Shown: positions 11,168-24,510, counted from the stretch's first letter. The stretch: DNA of 64,000 nucleotides from Diphasiastrum complanatum (GCA_029204225.1 CM055099.1:67690084-67754083); one strand, 5' to 3'. Notes: generated by a model from the sequence alone, not told the origin. Translations and numbers: made by a program.

Positions 11168-11964
11168 AAGATAGATTCCAAACTTTCCATTTTGCCAAAA
11201 GAAGAAGTCTCACCTTGATCTTGCCCTTTAGACCACTTGCCTTTGCCTTTGCCCTTGAACTTGCCTTTGATGAACATAGCATCCTCTTCATATTGAGATG
11301 TCGATGTAAAGCCACCTCCTCTTGATTGAAGCCTATACTCCTCATTCACCAAGATCTCTTGCAAATCCACAATACTTGGCAAAGTCTTTTGAATAGAAAA
11401 ACTTTGAACTAGATTAACATGATTATCCAACAAGACATTAAGTATAACTTGAACAAGTCCTACCTCCTTAATGCTTTCATAAATACATGCTAGCTCATCA
11501 TTGAATGCTTGAACCCTCAAAACAAAAGCATGAATACCCTCTTCCTTCTTTTGCAAACTTTGAAAGATTTGCCTCCTAAGAGTAAGCACTCTTGATGTAG
11601 ACTTGGATTCATAAAGCTTCTTCAAAGCTTCCCAAGCCTCCAAAGATGATGTTCACTTACCAACTTCCTTGAGAAGTTCATTGGTAACATTCATCTTGAT
11701 CACGTGTAGAGATTTCTTTGCTCTCTTGTCATAACTCACTTGATCTTGTTGAGTTGCTGGTCTCTCCTCCAAACCTACAACAATATCAAAACCATCATTC
11801 ATCTCAAGAAGTGATTCCATCCTCACTTTCCACAATGAATAGTTACTCGAGGTAAGCCTACCATTGCTCTCCAACATAAAGCCTCCACTTGTAGCCATGT
11901 TGAAGTGACCTGATCTTCTTCTTTCAACTTGTTCCAATGCACAAATCACTCTCTTGAATGTCAA
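11164..11964 (-). pseudogene. A1 gag (UBN2-type copia gag) with premature TGA
   Basis: The likely start is the Met of MATSGGF (11898-11896). NYSLWKVRMESLL is the typical copia gag opening. The frame meets a TGA just before EAWEALKKLYESKS and then continues to 11164. In A2 the same position encodes Cys (MCTSSLEAWEA), so this is a point nonsense change. The zinc knuckle and protease present in A2 are missing here: the frame runs from GETSSFGK straight into MESLESIF and a stop. Confidence 0.8.
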
Positions 11965-12479
11965 AAAATGACCTCAAGAAGAAATCACAAAGAAATGGAA
12001 CCTCTCAAATCTCTTCTAGCCCTTCTAACTAGAAAATCAACACATAGAATAGTGAAATCTTGATCAACCTATGATCTATCCTCAATCTAATGATACTTGC
12101 CACTTCCTAAGATTGAAACACACTCAAATGAAGTTCAGTAACCTCACAAACTAGAGATCCAATAGAAATTAGGGTTTTGACAAAATCACACAAAATTGAA
12201 TATCTCAAATTCTACATGCAATTTTTAGAAACTTGATATATCATCTTGTAGCCTCCAATGAGACCTTCCTAATGCACCAAAATTGGCTAATTTCAGTAAA
12301 CCAAGTGTGAAATCGGTATTGATCAAGTATACAACCCTATATTGACCTACAAAAGGTCAATTCTACACATGCAAAAATGCTGATTTTGAGTAGAGATTAG
12401 TCTAGCATGCTCTAGCATTGGTAACTCCTCCAAATCCTTGATAAATATGGGTGATCCTTTCATAACCTGAAACACAATA

Positions 12480-12491
12480 GCTCTGATACCA
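12480..12491 (-). promoter_or_regulatory. Primer binding site of A1
   Basis: GCTCTGATACCA on the plus strand, directly followed by the LTR start TGTGAAGG. It reads as TGGTATCAGAGC on the coding strand. Confidence 0.85.
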
Positions 12492-13135
12492 TGTGAAGGA
12501 TTTCAGATCATTCAAGATCCACCCCATATCCCTGATCTTTGGTTACAATAAGGAGCAAACCAACAATCCTGCCAATGTAGAAAAATCAGCATCTACATAC
12601 AAAATGAGATGCAAACTCTAAGAGATATTGATCAAACATGAACCAAAACATAAAATATGGTTGTTGTCCGTACAATTACATTACCCTACTGTATCTCACA
12701 TGTGTGAAACCCAAAATAGCAATAAATGATCATTCTACACAGAATTGCAAGATAACATCATGAGAGTGCACCAATGAGTAGTAGAACCCAAAGAGAACCA
12801 TGTATAATGATGAAATGAGAGAGACAGAAGAGAGAAGATATGTCTCTCCATGACTTACAAAAATATATAGTAGGTCCAAACCCTATTTGGCCACTTGGCT
12901 TTCCCTCCAAAATGTAAACCCTACTATTTTTAGGTCTAGATTCAATGTACCCAAAGTTGAAATTTGAATCTCTCTCAAACTCGACTACCAACTTTCCCAC
13001 ACTTTCAAAAAGTGTTTATTGAATGTATTTTAAACTAATATAACTTCAGAAAGTTTATCTCTAAGTCTAAAATGAGTTTTGGCCTCATATTGACAATTTA
13101 CCAAAATATGACTAAACTTGTTGAAATATCTCACA
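12492..13135 (-). repeat. 5' LTR of A1
   Basis: 644 bp, ends TG..CA, matching 9128-9883 without the long GA run. The 5-bp TTCTC at 13136-13140 is the right copy of the target duplication. Confidence 0.85.
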
Positions 13136-13471
13136 TTCTCTATCTCATTTCATGCTTATACATGGTCCTCTTGGGTTCTACTATCCATTGGTGCACTATA
13201 CTTGTAATTGCATGCAATTCTATGTGTAAAATGATCTATATTTGGTATTTTTGGATCCACACATGTGAAATATAGTAGCTTGCTAGTTTTGTATGGACAA
13301 CAATAGTACTTTATCATTTGATTCATGTTTGATGAAGTTCTATTAGAGTTTGCATCTCCTTTTGTGTGTAGATGCTGATTTTTCTACATTGGTGAGATTG
13401 ATACAATATCTTCTTTTGTAACCCAAGATCTTTTTGTGGATTGGGTCATAAATGATCTGAAATCCTTCACA
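13136..13471 (+). repeat. 3' LTR of the plus-strand A element, right half
   Basis: This is the reverse complement of the first half of the A-type LTR. It ends in CTGAAATCCTTCACA, mirroring the TGTGAAGGATTTCAG start of the minus-strand LTRs. It completes the LTR that begins at 8812, which gives a total of about 650 bp once A1 is removed. Confidence 0.75.
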
Positions 13472-15769
13472 TAAAACTATTTTCATATCCTGATTGTTTA
13501 TCTCAATTCTAGGATGCTGTTTAGAAATCTCAAGATATACTTGAAATTATGGTCTTGAGAAGATGTAAGTATCTGTTGACATTCCTGAGTAAGAATGCTT
13601 GTCATTGAAAAAATATTCCACAAGGAGACTTATATTTGAAACTTATCCCCTAGGATGATTGTCTTCACATGGTTCTTATTTTAGCATTCTATGTTGTTTC
13701 AGGTGTGCAGTAGGTATAACTACACTAGGTATATCTGTTGCATCACCTAGTGTGGTCATCTTGTTATGTTGGCGGTTGGCGGGATAACACACACACACAC
13801 ACACATCTAATTAAGAAATGCTCTCATGATTTACTTGCTTGTTTCGGTCACTATGATCACAATGAATGAGTTGTCTTGAGTTCTTTTGATCAGACTTCGT
13901 ACAGCACTCTGAATGCTAAAAATGACAATTTTTGTGTGAACAGTCTTCTAATCCCCTCAATATGGTTATTGCTACTAACGAGTATGAAGAGTTGGAGTGC
14001 CATGAAATGATCATGAATTTACTACTCGTTGATGCTTAACTTTTATTAACAATGTTTCCTTTGAAGTGTACTGCTTTTTGTTTAAACCTTTGGGTACACT
14101 TTGACTATTTCTAATATAAATGGTATGATGGGTTTAGTTATATGAAAACACACACACACACACACACATTCATTTTAATCTCATTTAAATCACATTCATT
14201 TTAGATATTTCACACACATTTCCATTATTCACATACAATTCTACAACAACAATAGCACAATTACAATCACTTTGAACCTATCTTTGTATCTCTCTTTATC
14301 AAAATTTAATTTAACAAAAGCAAAAATAAAATAAAATACATAAATAAGAAATAAAAGAATTATTTGCAATCACAATAATTGTCGGAAGGAGGGCAATAGT
14401 CAAGTGGCAACAACAAAATTGCACTTCCAAATCACAAGAGCAAAAAAAAATCTACAAGAAACAAATGAGAAAAATTGAAGGGTCATGGGAAATTAGAATT
14501 CCATGCAGACGCCGGATTCCTACAGCCTTAAATTTTGTCAAACTTTGACTTGTGTCACATAGTACACAAGTCAATTCAACTTTTTGAATGGTCCAAATTG
14601 TTGACATGGTCATCTTGATCCAATAGAATTTGGAATGCCAAATTCTAATGTCTAGTAAGTTGCCGTGTGACATCAATTTGCCACATGTGACCCATGTATG
14701 TGTTGGATTCCGTTGACATATAACAAGCCATCGAATCAGATGGATAATTAGGTCTCATTCTTACCATCTATGGGCCATTTGTACAACACCTTAGATCACC
14801 AAGATTTGATGGACAATATAAGCCTCAAACTCCAATTTCTATTTTCAAAAGTTGATTGTCACCAACTTTTCCCAACCCTTGGAGGTCTGTTTTTGGAAAT
14901 TCTACATTGATGCCAGATAACGATGCATAAAAAATCAATGGAGTATAAATTTTGCAAAAGTTTTTGAAAGTTGATTTCAGAAAGTGATCGATATGTTCTA
15001 TGTATATATATGATATATGGTAAAAAAATAGTTGTTTATTCAATAATAATGATGCTAATATTTAAGCTCAATAAAGAAGCATTAACTTTTTTTGTTTTGA
15101 GATTTAGTTTGATCACATTGAAACGATTCAAAATATTAACGATTTGCTTTTTAATGGCGAGCTTCATAAACTTATGGATCAATGTTTGCATGCATAAGTG
15201 CAAGTGATTCTTGAACTTGGATCAAGTATTGAAATGCACTATACTATATTGTTGAGTTTGATAAATAGGATGATGAAGTATCATTGATCAATTACATCAC
15301 AATATTTTTCTATGGATAAATTGCTTGTCTGGCAGGTTTTCACATCATGCTCCTCTCTAGTGTTGTTTTTTGTGATCAATGAATAGGTATGTGAAACAAA
15401 TTTGATCTTGAACTTCATTACACTACATTAATAAATTAGGAGAAATAAAAAAGAGATGCACTCAAGAAAACTCTATGAACAACTTTTTTTTTTTTTTTTT
15501 CGTTTTCACCAACTGAAAAGGATTTTGCAAATTTTATAGCTTTTCCCAAATTGCGTGTCGATTGAAGTGTGAAAGGTAAAAAGAGCTTACAAACATGTTC
15601 ACTTATGATGCTCGTCCTAGCAAGTTTTTTCTCCATCCAAAAGGAGAGCAAACATTGCGAAGATGAAATTCAAGTTCGGAAAAAATTCACCAACTTGCAA
15701 TGCTCTTGGTTTTTCAAACAACAAAGGCTCGTAAAACAATCCCATGTCTCATAGTTGTTAAGAGTGGGT
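13472..15769. other. No gene seen; short AC repeats
   Basis: No convincing ORF, LTR or RNA gene. There are (AC)n runs near 13789-13805 and 14150-14168 and a T run near 15483-15500. Confidence 0.5.
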
Positions 15770-15850
15770 CTTTTAAGGCTTGGCTCATTGGGTTAGCTTG
15801 GCATCCAAAGTTTCTTTGGTCTAAAGTTCAAGCCCCCCTTGGAAACCAAC
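15770..15850 (+). repeat. Possible tRNA-derived SINE head or tRNA relic
   Basis: TTGGCTCATTGGGTTAG resembles a Pol III A box and GTTCAAGCCCC about 40 bases on resembles a B box. No cloverleaf or CCA end can be drawn convincingly and there is no second copy in the window. Confidence 0.3.
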
Positions 15851-18800
15851 ATGCATAAAAGAAAAGCCTTGATGACCTTTCAAATCCTCTTGTTGTTACA
15901 AACAGATCGACCACAAATTATACAGCTCTACAAAGAGTTGCTAGTTCATGATGTGAATGATTTAGCTGTGTGAACCTTTGAAGTTTGACGGTTTTACTTC
16001 AAGAATCACAATGAGATTTGGCAAAAAGACTATAGCTAATTTTGAAAGTTTTGGTGAATTTATCATGATGCAGCAAGAAATACCTTTAATTCCTCCTCAT
16101 CCAAAGGTATGCATCCGATGGCACTACAATAAGCGCCATAGGATACTGTAACTAGGATGGAAAGCCTTTAAGCAGGGGATTTGCCTTAAATGCTTCCTAG
16201 AAATGCACAAGCAACTTAGCTTTCTGTGCAATGCTGGGTTTCAAACCTTTTATTGATGAATACCATTGCTTAGCCATCCGTGCACCTGGTTAAACCAGTT
16301 GAGGGGGACAGGTATTATAAGATAGTGAGGCCTACCGAGTTTTGTATTGGAGGAAGTGCAGTAGTACATGGAGGAAATAATGACACTCGTGTGCGAGTTA
16401 GCTAGGATTTCCTTTCATCTGCTTGAGGTCAGAAGTTTGCCATCACATAAATGAGGATATACAAGAGAAATAAAAAACTCTTGTGACAGCAGAATGGACT
16501 ATTGTTGATGGAGAGAAACTGAATTGCCCTCCAAAACAATTATAAGCCTAGTAGGTATGTGCATGCATGTGATGCCAATGCCACATGGACTGTACATAAT
16601 TGCATTTTGGTCCAGAACAGAGGCTGAGTGAATCCAGACCCTTTATTTCTTTTCTCTTCCACATCAGAAAGAAGCCACTATAACACTCAAATTCCGGGGT
16701 GAATCTTAACAACAGCTTGAGACCAGAAGGTGAAGATAAACTAGGGCCTTGAAGGTGATGTACCCTGTAAAGGCTAATCCTATGAAGATCTACTAATCAA
16801 TCTCTGAACTACATGTCTAGAGGATATCTTCATCAACTCTTCAAACACAAACAACTGTTTGATTGCTTCACATGAGGCTAAGCAGCTAAGTAAATTTCAG
16901 CTTCATACCAAAGTCCATATCTTTCTTAACAAGTCGTCTGATTTTGTTGCTTCTCCTACCGATCCAATGGAGGCAGTGGTGCTAACACGAAGGCTTTAAG
17001 TTGTTGATACTTATTGTCACTATTGAGGTGATCACCACGTTTTTGGTTAATTGTCGTATCTTTTTGCAGCTTTGACGGCACTTAAATTCTAGCATTAACA
17101 ATGTATGCAGTCAGTGCACATATGGGCAGAATTCTAGGTTGAATCTGGTAAATTGAGCCATTTCTACTGTTTGCAGACTGTGAAATGGACCTATAGGATG
17201 GCTATTAGTGGGACTAAATGGTCTTGATTAACTGGAAGAGGTCAATCCAGCTAACCGTTGTTGTTGCTGGGATATTTTTAGGAAGTCCCTCCATACCTCC
17301 ACTAATGTTCAAGACGACTAAAAAGAAAAACAATCCCACTGGATACAGCTCATTCTGTTATCTGTTATCCTATTTTGTACTGCCGGGTGAAATGCTCTCA
17401 GATCATTTTTCAATGATACAGAAGATCTTCGATATTGAAGTAAAACGTTCCCTGGGGAGGGTTTTGACCTCCACAAAGAAGCCAATTCACACTTGAAGAA
17501 AGCTGGTTGGTTGGCGATATTTGGAGACATCTGCCAATCTACAGATGATTATTTGCCAGAATCCGAAGGCTCATCATAGAGGTGAGCCAAGGTAGAAACG
17601 CAGGAGAAATAATTCTAAGGAACCTCAGAAAGAGACTGACAATGTTCAGAAGAAATGTGTTTCCTTTCCTGAAAAGTTTGGCAGCTCAACAAGCTTTGTG
17701 ATATTTCAAAATAGACCTCAAGGAGAATCCAATCATAGCAAATCAAAAGGCACAAAAACCGGTGCTTGGGTCATTTGACTCAGTCAAACAGCTGAAACCA
17801 AAAGCATTTAGCCCATTTCTTTGGTGAATATTGCTTCTTTAAGTGATTGGCTATGAAAGGGTCATGAAAGGCTATCTGTTCTGAAAATTTGCAAAGTGCA
17901 GTACTAACGTCATTCATGAAACAGGTCTACTTAGGTTAGCGGACTGTATCAGAGAAATCGTTAAGAAAGCTACAAGGCACACATATTTCTGCTCTTTAAT
18001 CATGCAAAGAGGACAGCACAACCCTTAACCAGATGATTGATGAAGATACATAGCAGCACTATTCCTGACTATTAAACATGAGAGGCCTGAAATGCAGATC
18101 TTGTCAGCCTTATTCTTCTGACGGCCAAATTATCAATGAAAACTAGACTGGAACTCCAAAATACAAGCTCACAGTAGCCACTTTGTATTATTGTACAGGA
18201 ACATCTGAGTACCTATTTAAGAAGGACCTGAAAGGGTATCTCAAAGAAAGTACACAACTAGATTCTGGTTATTATGTATCAAAGTTGTGAAAAACAAAAC
18301 CCAATCTTATGCACAGTGAGAAAGATGAGTATCAGCCAAGAAGTTGATACGAAATAGTATGAAAACCATGCTCATTACAACAGTCTCGTATCCCTTTATC
18401 CATCCCAGATCTACTCAACAAACTTTTTCTCTCTTACATACTCAACAACCTTTTGAACCTCGCCGCCTTCGATGTGGCATACTGAAATTCTAAATGTTCC
18501 CACAAGTATGCTCCACCAAAAATTGATTAGGACTTGCTGCTCTAAGACCACCTGCTTACTAACCAAAGATCAACGCAGCTATATCATCCTATCGCCATTA
18601 GCATCGAAAGAAGTACGCACATATTGTATATGATAGTACCTCAGCGTACTTGGCTTTATTGAAGGAAGAAAATCTTTAATTTATTGAGGCTTGAGCTTTG
18701 AAAGCTGGTAGTCCTGCGGGCTTGTTTGTCCAAGGCCCAACAATGTACCTTGATACTAGATAGTCATTTTGATTATTGTTTCTTTTTTCCCTTGAAAACG

Positions 18801-19500
18801 TTTGTAACACGTGAATCAAAATTGCTTTTTGCCTGGCTCCTAAGAACATGCCACAAGGATTGCTTACATCTGCCGGTGATCTAACTCAGATATGTATTCA
18901 GAACCCTTTATACCTTCACTGAATGCAACACATTAAGTACCAAAATTATCTCTCTTAAATCCAGGAACACTAACGCAGAAACGTTCCACACGAGCGAGTC
19001 CATTTTCTTTCCGACCCACCGACTTCTACAAAGACGAAATCCTTGCACGTCTAAAATGAAGGGATCTCAGCAGATATTTCAGCATCTGTTTTCTTCCCAA
19101 GCACTATCATCGTACGTTTGAATGTAGATTATTCTTTTGACCTCGCCTCTATTAGACTGCTAGCACAAAGGAGATGCTCTCTTTTCCAAAAAAGACCACC
19201 ATCTAAGATCAGCTGAAAGAATGATGGTACTTACTGTATAAATAAGATCAACTGGAGAGAGTCTCAAGCAGCTACATTGCGGGTTAACTCTGCAATTCTC
19301 ATTCAACTCTCTACCTTCTGAAAAGCAGCAGTGTTTCTTTTCCCTCCAGTTCCAAGAAAATGGACGATTGCTGAGGCTCCATACAAAAACTAAAACTGGC
19401 TCTTTCCTGCTCATTTCATATTCAACTTGTCGATCAAATGCAGAACATAGCTGCAATACTCCATTCCAAAAGGCCTCCAACATGAACTTGTCTCTTTCGC
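15851..19500. other. No gene seen
   Basis: Apparently unique AT-rich DNA with only short, unsupported ORFs (for example 17218-17496 plus). No LTR, primer site or recognisable domain was found. Confidence 0.45.
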
Positions 19501-19525
19501 ATGCATTTTTGTTTGTGAAAAAGGG

Positions 19526-19855
19526 ATGCTAACCGAAGAGGAGAACCCCCTTAACCAACCGAATCATCCTCCAGTGCCATTTACTGCTGAGAATCAATAC
19601 CAGTTTAAACACCTCAAAATGTTGACTCTCCAGCAAGGCATGTTGGTTCTCTTCCAGCAACTCATCGTCACCCTTCTAAACCCACATCATGAACACCAGC
19701 ACAGCTTCCATAGCCACAGAAAACCCAACAAAATCATGGGAATCATTATGTTCTTCATAGCTTTAAGGCCAAAAAGCCACCACCTTTGGACATGTAGAGC
19801 GACAACTCTCCAATGCCCATCATCACTCCCACAACCCACCAGCAGCAAAGCGTGA
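19526..19855 (+). CDS. Hypothetical small ORF, Gln/His/Pro-rich
   Basis: A 109-codon frame starts with MLTEEENPLNQ. It is rich in Gln, His and Pro, and the neighbouring frame stays open to about 20070 with similar composition. Such bias is seen in transcription factor N-termini but also in chance CA/CT-rich DNA. A TTTAAATA and a CACGTG box follow near 20017-20050. I do not recognise a domain and give it low weight. Confidence 0.15.
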   Translation: MLTEEENPLNQPNHPPVPFTAENQYQFKHLKMLTLQQGMLVLFQQLIVTLLNPHHEHQHSFHSHRKPNKIMGIIMFFIALRPKSHHLWTCRATTLQCPSSLPQPTSSKA

Positions 19856-20249
19856 TTTACACTTTCAGCCTGTCTGTAACAACCCAGCAACATCAATTCT
19901 TATTCCAGCTCCACTGCCCACCTCCATCATCACGCCCCCAAATGCATCCATCCATCATTACCCCCACAAGCCCAAGTTCCCAACAACTCTGTCCTACTTC
20001 CCCCTTTGCACTCCTTTAAATACTCAGCCCCCTCCTCCTCTCACCCACGTGACCATGGTTGTGGTCTAGACTCTTCAAAGTTAGAGCTTCCTCACCATCA
20101 TATTGCAACATAGCATTTTTACCTCCATCTTGGTACATCATATTCCCACACATGGTGAGTTAATGCATTGTGCTTGAGTTGGGCTTGGCCAACTCGGTTA
20201 GATTTGTTGTGATGCCATGGTTGATAATACCAAACTCATGTCTGTAGAT

Positions 20250-20635
20250 CAAAGGGATTAGAGAATGATCACTTTGGTGAAATAGATCAAAGAGATTAGA
20301 GAACAATTTGGAGCATGGCTACTGAACAAATGCACCCTATGCGCTCTTGGAGATTAGAGAACAATCACCTGGTGAAATAGATCAAAAATATTAGAGAACA
20401 ATTTGGAGGGTGGTTATTTAACATCTTAGCTGCACCCCATCTGCAATCACTATGGTGAAATAGATCAAAAAAATTAGAGAACAATTTGGAGAGTGGCTAT
20501 TTAACAGCTTAGTTGCACCGCATGCACTCCATGAGATTAGAGAACAATCACTTTCATGAAATAGATCAAAAAAATTAGAGAACATTTTGGAGGGTGGCTA
20601 TTTAATAGCTTAGGTGCACGCCATACACTCCTTGC
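20250..20635. repeat. Tandem repeat, about four units of 82-101 bp
   Basis: Each unit contains GAAATAGATCAAA, ATTAGAGAACA, TTTGGAG, GTGGCTA and GCACC in the same order. The units start near 20267, 20366, 20448 and 20548 and differ by small indels. No ORF is conserved between them. Confidence 0.8.
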
Positions 20636-20639
20636 TTTG

Positions 20640-23219
20640 AGGTTGAGAAAAGGAAAAACAAAACTTCAAACAAGGAAAAGAGTGTTGAGGATTGCACCAT
20701 TGCACTCCTTGACATGGGGCAAGGAGTGCATGTGATGCACTCCTTAATGAGAGCCATTTGGAAGTGGAATTGGATGTGGTATTGTTGGTTGCTCTTATAA
20801 ATTATTGTACTTGTGTTCATACCACGGTCCACAACAAAAAAGGCGTCAAATGAAAGATTTGATTGTGTGTGTGCAAATTTCAAGTATATGATCGGGCCTT
20901 CAATAAAACAAAACAAGTGTCAACATTTATTCCTTTGTTTGGCATTATTATGTAGGGTGAGTAGTTTGAAAGCTATGGGGGGTGTCAAAGGGTGTCTTTT
21001 TATGATACATATTTACAAACATTTTAAATATTGCCCTTCAAAGTTGAAGTTGGAAGCCATTTTTCTCGCCATTATCGTGAGATGACTTCCTATGTTTTAT
21101 AAGGGAAATTGTGACAAATCACCACAAGAAAAGCCCTGACAAAAGTTCTACTTTGTATTTTACAAAACCTTATGCACACCTTTCAAAGTTGAAGTTGAAA
21201 GCCAATTGTTTCACTTATTATTCGTGCAAGAACGCTTCCTTAGCTTTGTCAAAGAATAGGTGGCACCTCAGCAAGGGGAATTTGCACAATAGTTTTAGTT
21301 TGTATTACTAAACCTTCTACCCAGAAGTTGTGTAACCTCACAATTTTAGAGAAGAAAGAAAGAAAATCTATGGAATAGATCTCATGTCTAGGTACCCACC
21401 ATGTATGTGGCCCTTCCACCAGCAAAAGGTCATAGGACTCCTATGTTCATAGCCCAATGTTGGTCACCATCACATTTGAGGTATTTTCATGCACGTGTGA
21501 TTGCACAAATGTGTAAAATGGTCAATGGTGACTTGGTTTTTTCACAATTCAGAATTTAGAATTGTCTATGCAATAAACTTCAAGATCAACACAAATGTTA
21601 AGGATAAATAAAACAATTCCAAAAACTGCCAAAAAGGTCATCATTTGAAGTTGAAAAAAATGAAGTTTTTGCAAAAGTTGTGAAGTGGTTGGAAAATAAA
21701 AAACCACGATTTGAGAGGCATTTTGTCCACTTTGGATGCCAAGGAAAACATTGGTGACAACCACCAAATTTGAACACTAAACCCATCTTGGGGTTGGGTT
21801 CCAAATCTTAAAAACTCCAAATCGATGGGGGATAAAGATCCCTTAAAATGAATTAAAATCATGGACCATGGACAATATTGGGATTGGGTTCCAAATTCCA
21901 AAACCTCCAAAGAAATGGGACTAGATTGGGTAAAGTGCTCTTGCAATCAATATCGAGAACATCAAAAGCTTCCAAGGACTTTATCCTACATAAATATATG
22001 ATGCATTTATTTCAAAACTTTTTGACTTTGAACATAATTTGTTAGACCTTGTTGGCGTACTTTCAAATCTATATTCTTAGATGATTGGAGCCAAGTGCAT
22101 GGCATGCATAAACCACATGGGCTTATTCTAAGAAGACACTTCATGAATGTGATGCCCTTAATTACTAGACATCATGTCATGGTGACATTAAAAGATAGCT
22201 TCTAAGCACAAATGTAAGACACTTTTTACTCATTGACAAGTCTCATCCCTTGAAGTGGCTTGGATTTGAAAACTCTTGCCCTATAGTGAAACTTCTTGAG
22301 GAAAGTCCTCGAGCTCATACAAACATGTGGCTCTCTATGGGATTCCAACATCTTTACACTAAATAAAGATTAGAAGCGAAGCTTGCAATTAATGTAAGTT
22401 TTTGCACTAAGACATGAAACATATTCATTCAAAGTTCATAGGGTTTTTTTGAAAACCATAGAATTAAAACCTACTCTTCTTAATTTGCATAGGCCAAAAG
22501 GTTCCTCATCTAATTTTTGGCTTTTCTTTTGCAAGGATTTTGGCATTCAAAATACTTGAAGGGTGAACTTTTTTCATGTGCTTACTATAGATAGTATGTT
22601 AAAAATAATTCAATAAATAGGCATTTGAACCCTTATTTATTTTTGTATTGTAATTTTACATTAACAAGAGGCTTGAATTGTAGCAAACAAGGGTAACTAG
22701 TTGAGGCCTTAAATAAATCTAGAGGTGTTGGAGAAAATTAGGATCAACTAACTTGGGTGTGGCTCTTATGAGGCCAACACTGAGTTGGGGTTGACTCTCT
22801 TAATTGGAATGCAAAAGTGTTGTGAGCCAAGAGAACAAGTAGAGTTTGAAATGCAAATTATGGAATCTTGTCAACAATTACACCTCAACTAAGAATTCAA
22901 TAATTGTTATGGATTGTACGATGACCATAATCATGCTCTTCTTAGCATTTGTGACATATTTGGAAAGGGCAATTGGTCGAGAAACACGACAATCACAACA
23001 AATAAGATGAAAAATAGTGACTTTCAATATAGTATTAGATTTTTTTCTTAATAAATTGTAAGCAACTCTAAAAAAAACACTAATAATTTAAAAAACAGTA
23101 AATGTCCAATTGGAATGATGTTTTAGAAATGCTACATTTAGACATCTACACTAATAGCTCATAATGAATGATAAGAACTTTTATCTAGGATTGAAGATGA
23201 TGAATTGGACATCAAAACT
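20640..23219. other. No gene seen; one dispersed duplication
   Basis: The only structure noted is a pair of related ~58-bp blocks (near 21028 and 21181) sharing TTCAAAGTTGAAGTTG and GCTTCCT-type ends. ORFs in 21549-21946 are short and unsupported. Confidence 0.4.
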
Positions 23220-23272
23220 TCGTTTCGTTTCGTTTCGTTTTCTTGTAGAATTCATTTCGTTTCGTTTGGTTG
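23219..23272. repeat. (CGTTT)n microsatellite, interrupted
   Basis: Pentamer runs of CGTTT in two blocks separated by TTCTTGTAGAATTCAT. Confidence 0.9.
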
Positions 23273-23343
23273 CGTTATAGAGCCTGCTTGATCCAACTCA
23301 AACAGAAATAATTCGAGTGTCATGAAAAGTTTCGCGAATCATT

Positions 23344-23837
23344 TGTGAAGAATTTCAGATCATTCAAAATCCAATCCATGTCCCTGATCTTTGGTTACAA
23401 AAAGGAGCAAACCAACAATCCTGCCAATGTAGAAAAATCAGCATCTACATACAAAATGAGATGCAAACTTTAAGAGATATTGATCAAACATGAACCAAAA
23501 CATAAAATATGTTTGCTGTCCATACAATTACAATACCCTACTGTATTTCACACGTGTGGAACCAAAAATAGCAATAAATGAGCATTCTACACACAAGATT
23601 GCAAGATCACACCAAGATAGTGCACCAATGAGTAGTAGAACCCAAATAAGAGAACCATGTATAATGATGAAATGAGAGAGAGAAGAGAGAAGATGTGTCT
23701 CTCCATGAGTTACATCCTTTTATAGAGTTTCCAAACCCTATTTGGCCACTTGGCTTTCCCTCCAAAATGTAAACCCTACTATTTTTGGGTCTAGATTCAA
23801 TGCACCCAAAGTTTAAAATTTAAATCTCTCTCACCTC
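23344..23837 (-). repeat. Truncated A-type LTR (element A2)
   Basis: Similar to the A1 LTRs from TGTGAAGAATTTCAGATC onwards, but cut near 23835, where it joins A-family internal sequence (CTTCCACAAAGGTTAGTGAAAA). About the last quarter of the LTR is absent, so the junction is probably a deletion. Confidence 0.75.
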
Positions 23838-23889
23838 GATCTTCCACAAAGGTTAGTGAAAACAATGTCACCAATGTCACCATCATAAA

Positions 23890-24507
23890 TCAAAAGATAG
23901 ATTCCAAACTTTCCATCCAACATGAAGTAGAGTAGGTGAAGATGAGTATTAATCCAGCCCTCTTGAGTCCATAACAGACCTCAATAAGCTCACCAATGAG
24001 ATCTCCCTTGTGTTGAAGAAATTGCCTCTCAATTTGCTCCATGTAGTCTTCTCCAACCAACCTTTTGCCATCTCGATCATGAGTGATCAATTCACAATCA
24101 TAGAATCCTTTGAGTTGATGAAGAGATGTGAGATCCATGCCTTGGATCTTCCCAAGAACCAATCTTCCATTGCCCTTTCCTTCATAAGACCCCCTCTTAA
24201 TGATTGCATCATAAGAAGTAGAAACCTCAAAAACATTAGAAGCCATGAAAAAAATGATTAGTACCTTCAACATAAGAATGATTGGAGTACTCTCTTTTTT
24301 CAAACAAGAACTTCTACTCAATGTTTTAGGTAATGAATCATATGATAATGATTCTTCCTCACTATCATTCCCAATGACATCACTCAAAGTACATCCTACT
24401 TTGAACTCTTCACATACTTCTCTTCTTCTTGATTTGTGACTATCTTCCTCACCAAGTCTCTTGATAGAACCATTTGATCTACTCTCTTTATGAAGATGTG
24501 ACTCCAC
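23890..24507 (-). CDS. ORF-Y of A2: unknown 205-aa frame inside a copia element
   Basis: An uninterrupted frame of 205 codons is located where integrase or RT would be expected. It starts with a charged region (SHKSRRREVCEE), has one hydrophobic stretch (ILMLKVLIIFFMA) and then a segment with GKIQGMDLTSLHQL and YDCELITHDRDGKR. It ends in MESLESIF, the same residues that end the shortened A1 gag. No RT motif is present. The preceding frame (24778-24488, FDHMEKDVARCMHEGG) may be the upstream part of the same insert. Function not recognised, and it may be captured sequence. It is distinct from ORF-X. Confidence 0.4.
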   Translation of the reverse strand: MESHLHKESRSNGSIKRLGEEDSHKSRRREVCEEFKVGCTLSDVIGNDSEEESLSYDSLPKTLSRSSCLKKESTPIILMLKVLIIFFMASNVFEVSTSYDAIIKRGSYEGKGNGRLVLGKIQGMDLTSLHQLKGFYDCELITHDRDGKRLVGEDYMEQIERQFLQHKGDLIGELIEVCYGLKRAGLILIFTYSTSCWMESLESIF

Positions 24508-24510
24508 TTG

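Noticed and set aside
15779-15835. A functional tRNA gene
   Set aside because: No acceptor stem or anticodon arm can be formed; only box-like motifs are present.
16122-16137. CACTACAATAAGCGCC as the left end of a CACTA transposon
   Set aside because: It is 26 kb from the terminus at 42832, lacks the 13-mer subterminal repeats, and the motif is short enough to occur by chance.
19526-19855. VPFTAENQYQFKHL as a possible QLQ domain of a growth-regulating factor
   Set aside because: Only the first residues fit; the conserved Glu-Leu and the downstream PVP motif are absent and no WRC domain follows.
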